From JBCCCJ01 sp039029315 (GTDB taxonomy: Bacteria > Bacteroidota > Bacteroidia > J057): a DNA stretch of 38,452 bases. The DNA lies in assembly GCA_039029315.1 (NCBI GenBank), contig JBCCGK010000111.1:1-38452 (forward strand), given 5' to 3'. The notes under the pieces were generated by a model. The model saw only the letters and a program-made list of their open reading frames with translations. It made no database searches and had not been told where the DNA came from. Below, in pieces: positions 15,822 through 24,700 of this stretch. The position numbers were made by a program, and so were the translations under genes. Numbering within the stretch: position 1 is the stretch's first letter; each line of letters opens with the position of its first letter.

Positions 15822-18683
15822 ATGAACTTTCAACATATATATTCATTCATCGGCATGCTTGTATGTACAATTGCATGCCTCACTTCTGGCTATGCCCAGG
15901 ATCCTTTTCCGCGACCATGTTATACCCCTCAAGCAAATCTGTGTGGTGCCGCAGATGGTCCTCAGTTTCCTGAGGGAATTGACGCCTATGACCTTACGCG
16001 GGCATGTCGTACACATGATCTTTGCTATGGAGGATGCAATACGCCCAAAGGTACCTGTGATGAAAATTTCTATTCAGACATGTTAGGCTATTGCATGGAG
16101 CCAGGAAACCTAGCGCTGTCAGCTGCTTCTGTTACGACCCCTTATCCAGATTGCTTCACCATGGCAACCACCTTCTATGGCCTTGTCAATACTTCATTTG
16201 CAGATGTAGCCTATGAGCATGCGCAGGATGAAGCGTGTATCGACTGTGGAGCACTGATCAGTATTTCAGGAGCAGGTACAAGAACCTATTGTAAGGGAGA
16301 AGAAAAACCTAAGGAGTTTACGCTTACGGCCAGTGGACCATTTACCTGCCAGGATCCTGACATATCCTGGCGTTGGAGCAATGGTTCGACAGATTTGAGT
16401 GTAGAGGTGAAAAAAGGGCGGCATGTGTTTACCGTCAAAAAAGGGCGCGATAATGAATGCAAAAAACGCGTGAATGTAAAACTCAAAAAGAAAAATTGTG
16501 ATGAGGATGGGAATGATACTCGAAATGTTGAGGAACCAGAACCCATGGACCCCAATGATATCACGGGTATCCTGGGCTTTGACAGCTTACAATGGGTCTC
16601 TCCCCGGGATGTATTGGGGTATAAGGTTCGATTTGAAAATGATCCTGTGTTGGCAACAGCTCCTGCACAGAATGTTTATATCACTGTGCCCATTGATTCC
16701 AGTGCGGATTTGCTATCCTTCCGATTAGGAGACTTTGGCTTCGGTTCATTTTATTTTTCACCTCCTGAAAATAGTGCTTATCTCTTTCAGCAATTGGATG
16801 TTCGCGATTCATTGGGCGTACTGGTCAATGTTACTGCGGGAATCGATGTGAATGCACATGAAGCCTTCTGGTTCCTGGAATCAATCGATCCTGTGACAGG
16901 TTTGGCTCCGCAAGATGCTCTAGTCGGATTTCTGCCTGTGAATGATCAGCCAAGTGATACCATTGTCGGTCGTGGGGAAGGCTTTGTGAATTTCTCCATT
17001 GCTCCCTCTGCCAATGCGCAGACGGGCGAAACCATTTTGGAGCAGGCCAGCATTGTCTTCGATGTCAATGCCCCGATTCTAACCAATATCTGGATGAATA
17101 CCATTGATGCTTATGCGCCTATGAGTCAGATTAGCACCCCTAGCCAGACCATTGATACAACAGCCATTACGCTCTCCTGGCAAGCCGATGATGATTTCGG
17201 GGGAGTGGGGCTGGCGCAGGTGGATATCTACGTTGCCGAAGATTCAGGAGAATTTAGCCTGTACCAAAGCATCACAACAGAAGATTCCAGTTTGATTTTT
17301 ACAGGAGAAGCTGGCAAAACTTATCATTTTTATACCATCGCAGAAGATCATGTGAACAATCGGGAAGGGTTTAAGGTCGAACCAGATGCCAGCATTCGGT
17401 TTCTTGGGTTGGGTACAGCACTGGTCAGTGGAACGGCTATCAGTGAACTTGGCGATACCATTCCCGACGTTCAATTTAGCCTCAGCGGCTTTAACGGGAA
17501 TCAGATACAGACTGATCCGGCTTTCTCATTCCTCATCCATATCGGAAGCCAGCAGGAAATCGGTGCTTTCAAAAACAATGATACAGACCGGAGCAATGGC
17601 GTGGATGTGGCGGATCTTCTGCTTTTGACGAGAGAAATGATGGGAAGTCAGGTGTTGTCCACTCCTTATCAACGAATCGCAGCCAATGTGGATCATGATT
17701 CAGATCTGGATAGTGAGGATATGGACTTCTCAAAAGCCTTGATTTTGGACGAAGCTCCTGGATTTTTTCATCCAGTTTCGCCCATGACACAGGATTATTT
17801 ATGGTCATTTGTCCCATCAGATTTTGTGTTTGCCAATCCCGTTCAGCCATTTGCCTTTGATACCTCTTATGTCTATTCAGCAGCAATGGCAGCTAATCAA
17901 CAGGATTTTATCGGGATTCGTCTGGGAGATGTGAACAATAGTTGGAATCAGGATCTGCTGCCCGCGCTGGATTCTCTGTCTTTTCTATTTGAAGAGGCGA
18001 ATGTCCCTCAGAATCAATTGTTTGAGGTTCCTGTCCGGGTAGAGAACTTTTCCAGCGTGGCAGGATTCCAGTTTACGCTTCAGTGGGATCCGGCAGTCTT
18101 GCGCTATAACCATGCCTGGGATGATATGCTGGATGTAGACCTTGGCCTCAAGGGGATTCAGGACGGCAATCTGACAGTCTTGTGGACTGATCCGAATGCC
18201 TTGGGAGTTGATCTGATGGATAGCAGTCTGATATTTACCCTCGAATTCGAAGCGATAGGCATGCCAGCCAGCCAATCCGGGATCACCATCACCAGCAGTC
18301 GAACGAGGGCACGAGGATATGATGCCGCTCTCGATCTATTGGGGATTCAGTCTCAGGGCGCACAGATCGTGGTGGATGATCCGATCATTGGGATAGAAGA
18401 TGAATGGGCCAGGAAGTATCAATTTGAGGTTCGCCCCAATCCTTTTGAAGGCCAGACAAGACTTCAGTTTTCTTTGCCACAGGCAGAAGAGGTGCAGATT
18501 AGCATTTTGAATGAGTTGGGGCAAATGATCTGGAGCAAGGAAGGAAGATATGAGCAAGGTATCCATCATCTGATGTGGAATGGGCACAATCGATCCGGGC
18601 AGGAAGTGGCAGAAGGGATCTATTTTGTCAAGCTGGAAAGTGAGGGATTTCACAAGAGTCTGAAGGTGCAGAAACTGAACTAG
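15822..18683 (+). CDS. Exported PLA2-like / DUF7619-like / dockerin-like / cohesin protein with T9SS sorting domain
   Basis: 953 residues with a signal peptide cleaved around TSGYA (residue 25). Residues 33-95 are Cys-rich and carry CRTHDLCYGGC with H65-D66, the phospholipase-A2 active-site pattern, preceded by a Gly/Asp-rich loop that could bind calcium. After a Lys-rich linker, residues 243-435 (DPNDITGILGF, ENDPVLATAPAQNVYI, FDVNAPILTN) match the conserved domain now called DUF7619. An FN3/Ig-like domain follows to about 527. Two dockerin-like Asp-rich loops sit at 587-600 and 624-634, then a cohesin-like beta domain at 716-857 (FEVPVRVENFSSVAGFQFTLQWDP). Residues 866-953 form a T9SS type A sorting domain (VRPNPFEG, GQEVAEGIYFVKL). 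It is therefore exported through the outer membrane. Lipase activity is not proven by the motif alone. Probably the last gene of the exoprotein operon. Confidence 0.87.
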   Translation: MNFQHIYSFIGMLVCTIACLTSGYAQDPFPRPCYTPQANLCGAADGPQFPEGIDAYDLTRACRTHDLCYGGCNTPKGTCDENFYSDMLGYCMEPGNLALSAASVTTPYPDCFTMATTFYGLVNTSFADVAYEHAQDEACIDCGALISISGAGTRTYCKGEEKPKEFTLTASGPFTCQDPDISWRWSNGSTDLSVEVKKGRHVFTVKKGRDNECKKRVNVKLKKKNCDEDGNDTRNVEEPEPMDPNDITGILGFDSLQWVSPRDVLGYKVRFENDPVLATAPAQNVYITVPIDSSADLLSFRLGDFGFGSFYFSPPENSAYLFQQLDVRDSLGVLVNVTAGIDVNAHEAFWFLESIDPVTGLAPQDALVGFLPVNDQPSDTIVGRGEGFVNFSIAPSANAQTGETILEQASIVFDVNAPILTNIWMNTIDAYAPMSQISTPSQTIDTTAITLSWQADDDFGGVGLAQVDIYVAEDSGEFSLYQSITTEDSSLIFTGEAGKTYHFYTIAEDHVNNREGFKVEPDASIRFLGLGTALVSGTAISELGDTIPDVQFSLSGFNGNQIQTDPAFSFLIHIGSQQEIGAFKNNDTDRSNGVDVADLLLLTREMMGSQVLSTPYQRIAANVDHDSDLDSEDMDFSKALILDEAPGFFHPVSPMTQDYLWSFVPSDFVFANPVQPFAFDTSYVYSAAMAANQQDFIGIRLGDVNNSWNQDLLPALDSLSFLFEEANVPQNQLFEVPVRVENFSSVAGFQFTLQWDPAVLRYNHAWDDMLDVDLGLKGIQDGNLTVLWTDPNALGVDLMDSSLIFTLEFEAIGMPASQSGITITSSRTRARGYDAALDLLGIQSQGAQIVVDDPIIGIEDEWARKYQFEVRPNPFEGQTRLQFSLPQAEEVQISILNELGQMIWSKEGRYEQGIHHLMWNGHNRSGQEVAEGIYFVKLESEGFHKSLKVQKLN

Positions 18684-18711
18684 AAGAATCCTGGAAGAAT
18701 ACAGCGATGAA

Positions 18712-18745
18712 AAGACGCAAAGGAGAAGATATTCCTTTGCGTCTT
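18712..18745. terminator. Strong stem-loop between convergent genes
   Basis: A perfect 13-bp stem (AAGACGCAAAGGA at 18712-18724 with its complement at 18733-18745) with an 8-nt loop, followed on the plus strand by CCTGTTTTTGTG. It lies between the exoprotein gene ending at 18683 and the convergent gene ending at 18759, so it probably terminates the plus-strand operon and perhaps both directions. Confidence 0.85.
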
Positions 18746-18758
18746 CCTGTTTTTGTGT

Positions 18759-19502
18759 TCATTCCAGCTGCTTCATGATCTCACGAATCTCCTCCTGCCG
18801 ATAAGCGGTTGGTTGGGATTGCAAATGAGTCAGTACAGTTTTGGCTTGGTCAGGCTGGTCCGCCTTAAGATGCGCAAGTGCCAGATACCATTGGGCATCC
18901 AGGTAGGAAAAACTTTGCTCGGATACCTGAGAGAAGGCTTCAATGGCTGGAGCTGTCTGGTTCATTTGCAGATGGGCCAGGCCAACATAGAGCTGTGCTT
19001 GAGATTGTTGCCGGAAAGCCGTGTCAGCCAACAATTGCCCGGTCGCTTGAATCATCTCTTCCAATGATCCTTGATCATAGAGAGTAAGCGCTTCTTTCCA
19101 ACGCTGCTCTTGAGGATTGGTCTGGCTACGAATCTCAGGAGAAGGAAGAGGGACAAAATGTGCGGCATACAACTCCGGTGCAGTCTGAGCGGAAGAGCCA
19201 AGGAAAAAGCGCAGCGCCAGAGCAAGACCAATCAATAACAAAACCGCGGCGGCAATGGCTCTCGAATAGGTGCCAAACAGCGGGACAGTTCGTGCAGAAG
19301 CCGACTGCTCAAATCTGGCAGATAACTTAGCGATTTCAGCTTCTTCAGCAGATGCCAAAATGGCGTATTGGGCCTGAAGATGTAATCGGAGTTCATCAGC
19401 CAAAGAATCATCTTCTTTGATTTGTTGCTCAAAAGCAGCCTGATCAGCTGCTGACAGCTCACCTCGGATATAGGATTCGATCAATTGTTCCTGTTCGTTC
19501 AT
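18759..19502 (-). CDS. Membrane anti-sigma-like protein with periplasmic TPR domain
   Basis: 247 residues. The N-terminal 60 residues (a LIESYIRGELSAADQAAFEQQ segment, DDSLADEL) have the character of cytoplasmic anti-sigma domains, without a zinc-binding His/Cys motif. One transmembrane helix lies at about 81-101 (RAIAAAVLLLIGLALALRFFL). The periplasmic part, 125-245, is made of TPR-like helical hairpins (QLYVGLAHLQMNQTAPAIEAFSQ and DAQWYLALAHLKADQPDQA). It starts 10 bp after the sigma gene, the usual sigma/anti-sigma arrangement. I infer that it holds the sigma factor at the membrane and that the TPR senses an envelope protein state or partner. Direct homology to a characterised anti-sigma factor cannot be claimed from here. 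Confidence 0.75.
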   Translation of the reverse strand: MNEQEQLIESYIRGELSAADQAAFEQQIKEDDSLADELRLHLQAQYAILASAEEAEIAKLSARFEQSASARTVPLFGTYSRAIAAAVLLLIGLALALRFFLGSSAQTAPELYAAHFVPLPSPEIRSQTNPQEQRWKEALTLYDQGSLEEMIQATGQLLADTAFRQQSQAQLYVGLAHLQMNQTAPAIEAFSQVSEQSFSYLDAQWYLALAHLKADQPDQAKTVLTHLQSQPTAYRQEEIREIMKQLE

Positions 19503-19512
19503 CTCTGCTTAG

Positions 19513-20109
19513 CTAGATACTTCCGACGATTGCACCCGATCTGATCAATTGTTTGAGTTTGGCCATGCATTTGTGTTTCTGATTGGCTACGCTTTGTGCC
19601 CGCTGGAAGCCCATGCGGTCAGCGATTTCCTGTAGCGAAAAACCCTGATATTCCGATTCCCAAAGGATCTGTTTGCATTTTTCTCCCACCAAACTCAGAT
19701 ATTGTACCAATTTGTTTCGGTCTTCCTGCTCTGTGATATCCTTCACAATGTCCTTGGCCATATCAGGCATGTCCGGCATATCATGAATCCACTCAACTTG
19801 ATTTTTGTCCGCAGAATTGTGTCGCACCCGATCGATACATTTATTACAAAAAATCTGATACAGATAGGTTGATAACTTGCTTTCCCCCCGAAACTTGCCT
19901 ACTTCAATTTGTTTACTCATCCCAACGATAGATTCTGAATAGGCATCAATCACCTCTTCTTGTTCAAGTCTGTATTTCCTTTTGCCTTTGACAACAAAGC
20001 CAGAATAGGTGTCATGAATGTGATTAATGGCTCGCTGACGGGCTATACCACCTTTTTGGATTTGGGAAATCAGATGATCATCAGTGTGAAGAGACCGTTT
20101 TCGGAACAT
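19513..20109 (-). CDS. ECF-type RNA polymerase sigma-70 family factor
   Basis: 198 residues. A sigma-2-like region lies at about 20-100 (EVIDAYSESIVGMSKQIE, then FRGESKLSTYLYQIFCNKCIDRVR) and sigma-4 at about 135-190 (CKQILWESEYQGFSLQEIADRMGF, then a helix rich in Lys). Region 3 is absent, which defines ECF-type sigmas. The gene is paired with the membrane anti-sigma-like gene 10 bp downstream and diverges from the beta-helix gene at 20287. The shared 177-bp region contains copy 2 of the composite motif, so control of that promoter by this sigma is plausible but untested. Confidence 0.88.
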   Translation of the reverse strand: MFRKRSLHTDDHLISQIQKGGIARQRAINHIHDTYSGFVVKGKRKYRLEQEEVIDAYSESIVGMSKQIEVGKFRGESKLSTYLYQIFCNKCIDRVRHNSADKNQVEWIHDMPDMPDMAKDIVKDITEQEDRNKLVQYLSLVGEKCKQILWESEYQGFSLQEIADRMGFQRAQSVANQKHKCMAKLKQLIRSGAIVGSI

Positions 20110-20197
20110 AAGACAGGATCATTGTCCAAAGAATCGTTCATTTGGAATTCTCAATATTACGTAGTTCAGGGATTTTTTAAAATTTTTTCTCAAAACA

Positions 20198-20224
20198 GAG
20201 TATATCCCATTTGTGGACTTCGAC
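20198..20224 (+). promoter_or_regulatory. Composite motif GAGTATATCCCAT-N8-TTCGAC, copy 2
   Basis: Identical in both blocks and in spacer length to the copy at 6047-6073, and also followed after 2 bp by ATG. Here that ATG is directly followed by a TGA stop, so it is not the gene start. The motif ends 62 bp before the likely start of the beta-helix gene (20287) and lies in the divergent region of the ECF sigma gene. An upstream T/A-rich tract is present, as at copy 1. Confidence 0.55.
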
Positions 20225-20286
20225 ATATGTGATTGAACCTTGGTAGGAATTCATCCCATTACCCAATATCAATCAAATACTTCATC

Positions 20287-21630
20287 ATGTCAATCGTCCA
20301 ATTATTTCTCCGACTCTTTCTGACAATCTGTGCAGGATTTCTGTTTTCAGCATCCGCTCCTCTACTGGCTCAGGGCAATGCAGAAGAAGGTCCCAAACAC
20401 TACTATGTCAGTAAAAACACAGGCAGGGGACGAATCGCTTCCAAAGCGCAACCCGCCAAAGATCTTGGTAATATCATTGCCCTCCTCAAAGCCGGAGATG
20501 TTGTACATCTTGCAGAAGGGACATACTTAAGCAGAGGGGAGCGTGGTGCGGATGAAATCAAAGTACCTATATCACTCATCGGTGGATATGACCCTACTTT
20601 CTCTACCAGAGATCCATGGGGTGAGCACAAGACCATTTTCAGTGGGACCAATCATATCGAAGGACTTACCACACCCAGATTACATCTCAATTTTCATCTT
20701 TCTCACAAAGCCTATCAAGGAGAAGTCCTCATCGATGGCTTGATCATAGACAATGGAAACAGAAACAGATACATGAATGAGGAAAAGTTGGCGATTCTGC
20801 GTACTGCCAATATGAGAAAGGAAGAAAATGCCACGCCTGGCATGCCGGGAATCAAAATCAATGCAGCCAAAAATACCCAGGTGATTGTGCGCAATTGTGT
20901 CCTCCTGAATGTCGCTTCTTCACAAGGGGTGATCTCAGTACAGATTGGGGAAAATGCACAAGCAAGCATCAACAACAATCTCATTGTCAACAATACTGGA
21001 AATGGCATCCAGGCCATGACTAGCTGGCATCCCAGAGATGGCAAAGGCTTACCTACCTTTCACATTTTCGACAATACCATCTTGTTCTGTTGGAAACATG
21101 ATCCGGTTGCTACTTATGGAGGAAATTGTCTAAAGGTAGATACAGACATTCAGTTGTTGGCTGAAAACAATGTGTTCGGATTCGGTGATTTTGGCGGAAT
21201 AGACAATATCAAAAAGTGTAAGTCGATCACTTTGAAAGACAATTTGTTGACCGGACATCGCAAGTATGATTACCGAGAGTGGAACACCAAGATGAACATA
21301 GAAGAGATTGAAGACGAATCTGATCTGTTGAGTTTTGAAACCATAGGGAATGTAGGCTACAAGATTGACATTAATATAGATCCTGAGTGGGCAAACATCT
21401 ATGCCAACCGACCTGAAATATCAAGAGCTGAAGTTGATGCAAAAGCAGTAGCTGTCAATTCTGATGCCAATGCGTTGAGAGGTATGTTGGGAATCTCACT
21501 CCGTGCCAATGCTGTTCAGCTGGATTCTGACGTTTGGCTGCACCATATAGAGTTGGACGATGTGATCAAGACGGGACTGGTGAAGTACGAGGGGAAGTTT
21601 GGATGTGAGCTACCGGAGAAATCCAGATAG
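20287..21630 (+). CDS. Exported right-handed parallel beta-helix protein
   Basis: 447 residues from the ATG at 20287; an in-frame TTG at 20233 adds 18 residues before the obvious signal peptide (FLRLFLTICAGFLFSASAPLLAQ) and is rejected. The mature protein begins with HYYVSKNTGRG, followed by a DVVHLAEGTYLSRG segment, the usual entry into pectate-lyase-like beta helices. Later turns include VLIDGLIIDNGN, VIVRNCVLLNVASSQGVI, ASINNNLIVNNTGNGI and LLAENNVFGFGDFGG. The last 100 residues are of unknown fold. No catalytic residues or sorting domain can be assigned. It lies between the sigma/anti-sigma pair and the CHAT gene and ends at a strong terminator. Confidence 0.82.
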   Translation: MSIVQLFLRLFLTICAGFLFSASAPLLAQGNAEEGPKHYYVSKNTGRGRIASKAQPAKDLGNIIALLKAGDVVHLAEGTYLSRGERGADEIKVPISLIGGYDPTFSTRDPWGEHKTIFSGTNHIEGLTTPRLHLNFHLSHKAYQGEVLIDGLIIDNGNRNRYMNEEKLAILRTANMRKEENATPGMPGIKINAAKNTQVIVRNCVLLNVASSQGVISVQIGENAQASINNNLIVNNTGNGIQAMTSWHPRDGKGLPTFHIFDNTILFCWKHDPVATYGGNCLKVDTDIQLLAENNVFGFGDFGGIDNIKKCKSITLKDNLLTGHRKYDYREWNTKMNIEEIEDESDLLSFETIGNVGYKIDINIDPEWANIYANRPEISRAEVDAKAVAVNSDANALRGMLGISLRANAVQLDSDVWLHHIELDDVIKTGLVKYEGKFGCELPEKSR

Positions 21631-21654
21631 ACAACTCTCCCCTCACCCTACTTG

Positions 21655-21684
21655 ACCCGGATCAGAAATGATCCGGGTTTTCTC
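21655..21684 (+). terminator. Rho-independent terminator after the beta-helix gene
   Basis: A perfect 10-bp GC-rich stem (ACCCGGATCA at 21655-21664 with TGATCCGGGT at 21669-21678), a stable GAAA tetraloop and a following TTTCTCT. It lies 24 bp after the beta-helix stop codon and separates that gene from the CHAT gene, which therefore probably has its own promoter. Confidence 0.92.
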
Positions 21685-21687
21685 TAA

Positions 21688-21719
21688 TTGGTATTTTTCG
21701 GCGAATTTGGTATTATCGG
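21688..21719 (+). promoter_or_regulatory. Imperfect direct repeats upstream of the CHAT gene
   Basis: TTGGTATTTTTCGG (21688-21701) and TTGGTATTATCGG (21707-21719) start 19 bp apart, between the terminator and the CHAT start at 21754. The spacing of about two helical turns could suit a dimeric regulator or form part of the promoter. Confidence 0.4.
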
Positions 21720-21753
21720 AAAATGGAATTTTCTCGCCCAAAGATGGAATCCT

Positions 21754-24700
21754 ATGCATACTTCTGCTACCTTTTTCTGCTACTACCCATTGCTTGTTGT
21801 GTGTCTGTTGATAGGAAACATGCCATGCTTATCAGCACAAATTACTGACACAGTCGCTTATGATTGCCAGCAAAAAGGGGAGACGTTCAACAAACAGCAT
21901 TTGTGGGATAGTGCATTGGTTTATCTTCAATGTTCTGAAGACATCTTTCGTAGAAATGGGGAGTGGGGGCTATTGTTGACAAATCTGAATCATCAAAGCC
22001 GTTCCTACCTGAATTCACATCGATATGAAGAGGCTGCCACTGTGCTGCGTGAGGCAATCGCTATTGGTGACCAACATTTGCCTGCTTATTACTATGAAAA
22101 AGCTATGAGCCACACCAATCTTGGGACCTACTATCTCATCATGCGAGATACCCTTGCAGGCAGACACCTCAACAAAGCGATTGAGATTTACGAGCAGCAG
22201 GAAGGCGAGGAGGATAATTGGGAAGATCTCATCATGAGTGCAAAAAAGAATCTTGTCAACTATTATCTTAACATCCTGGCCTATGACAAGGCAGAAGCCT
22301 ATCTTTTGGAGGCCCTCGCATACGATACCAAACAATGGGGCCCCAATCATCTAAAACTGGCAAGAACGCTTGGAAACATGGCCTTGCTCTATCGCATCAA
22401 AGGCAATGGTTATCAGTCCATTGAATATTATGAACGTGGCTTGGCCATTGCGCTGGATTCTCTGGGGCCTGATCATCCGCTCACTTCCCGTTTTTATTTA
22501 TACATGGCCAGCACCTATCGGGAAATTGGAGAGTGGAATTTTGCCAGACAAATGTTCCAACATGCCATTGATATCAGAACCAGGGTCTATGGAGAGCAAG
22601 ATCCCGCGGTTGCAGAAGCCCTAAGGTTCAAGGCCTCAGCATATGTACATGAATGGCGGTTTGACGAAGGAATCTCTTTACTGGAGGAAGCATTGAATAT
22701 TGTTCGACAAAATGGGTCCAAACTAGATCAAGTCCTGTGTCTGTATGATCTTGGAGAAGCTTATGCTTATCATCACCGAACAGAATCAGCAATCAGACAT
22801 CTTCGTGAAGCACTTGATTTAGGCGCAGAAGAACTTCTGCTTGAGCGATCCGGTGGCATCTATAATGCACTTGGAGTTGCTCAATTAAAGGCGGAAAATT
22901 GTCAAGCAGCAATGGTAGAGTTCGAACGGGCAAAAGATATTTATACCAAAGGTCATGGCCGAAAAAGCTCACAGGTTGCAACTGTGCTTCAAAATATGGC
23001 CAACTGCCAAAAAAAACTGGGAAATCAGCATGAAGCCAGACTGATGTATGAAGAGGCCATAGGCGCATATTTGATTGGAGATCACCCCTTCTCCCTGACA
23101 GAACTTCCTGAAGCGAAAGATTTTTTGCTGAGCAATGATTTGATTCAAATCATGAATGATTATGCGATGCATATTCTCGATAATGAGGGTATGCAAGAAC
23201 AGGATCCATCAGTCCTCATGGGAGTTCTTCAGACTTCACAGTTGGCAACCAATCTGATTGACAGCCTTCGCATCCGAATGAATCAGAGCTCGACCCACTC
23301 TTATTACCTCCAGGAGGCCAAATCCCTGTATGCAAAAATCATTGAAAGTGCCTGGAGGCTCTATCAACAAAATGAAGAAGAACAATATCTTTCCATTGCC
23401 TTTGAGGCGGCTGAGAAAAATAAGAGCAGACTGCTCCAGGAAGAACTCTCCAGCCCTCAAATCAGTGCCTTTTCCGGTGTGCCGGATTCACTGGTTGAGC
23501 GAGAATCCTTCCTGAGAGAGGAGATTGCCATGTGGGAAAAAAATCAATTGCAGGAGTGGCGAAAAGGAGAGCAGGCAGATGCCAGCCTGTTGGAAACGTA
23601 TCGTAAGAAAATCTTTCAAAAGAACCATCAACGCGGAGGGATTATCCGGCAAATTGCAGAAGAGTATCCTCGATATTTTTCGCTTAAATATGCCAATGAT
23701 CCTCCGACAATCGCGGACATTCAGGAAATCCTTCAAGAACATGAGCAGACTCTGATAGAATATTTCCGCCAGGACAGTAGCCTGTTTGTCTTCAGAATAT
23801 CTGGCCAGGATCTACAGTGGACGAAAATCGCTTTCACAGACAAGTTTGAAGTGGACCTGAGACAATTCCTTGACAATATCAGTGCAGGAATGCAGGTGGC
23901 AGAACAGGGGCAATCCGTCGATTTCGCCAGTCAATTTGCTACGGACTCCTATCAGTGGTTTCAAACTCTTCTTCTTCCTGTTGTGTCAGACATTCCCGAG
24001 AAATTGGTCATTATTCCAGATGGAAGACTCAGCTATTTGCCCTTTGACTTATTGCTAACAGAGGCGCCTCACCCGGGAAGCGCTTATACCCAACTTCCTT
24101 TTCTCCTGCAAAAAACCACCATCAGCTATGCATATTCTGCTGGATTGTTGCTGAATCAGAAAAATCAGCAGGCTCGTCAACTTCTTGGAGGATTTGCGCC
24201 CTCCTATCCTTCTACCTTCACGCTTGCCAGCCGGGATTTGCAGGAAGCCTATGGCAAAGGGCCAGAATCCTGGGGCAATCTCAGTTACAATGGGCCGGAG
24301 GTCAGCGCGATTGCCACACTCATGGATGGCAAGGCTTATGTGGGACCACAAGCTTCCGAGGAACAATTCAAACAAAGCGGACATCAATTTCAAATTCTTC
24401 ATCTGGCCATGCATGCTTTTGTTCAGGAGGAAAATCCCCTCTTGTCAGGCCTGGTATTCGCACCTGATAGCAGTGAAGAAGATGGATTTCTCCATGCGTA
24501 TGAAATTGTGGAACAGTCGATCCAGGCTGAATTGGCTGTGCTGAGTGCCTGTCATACCGGGGCCGGAGAGTTGGTGGAAGGGGAAGGGGTGATGTCTCTG
24601 GCGCGTGCCTTTCGGTATGCTGGGTGCCCCAATACCGTGATGAGTCTCTGGCAGGCCGATGATCGGGCCACAGCAGATCTCATGAAAAGATTTTATCACT

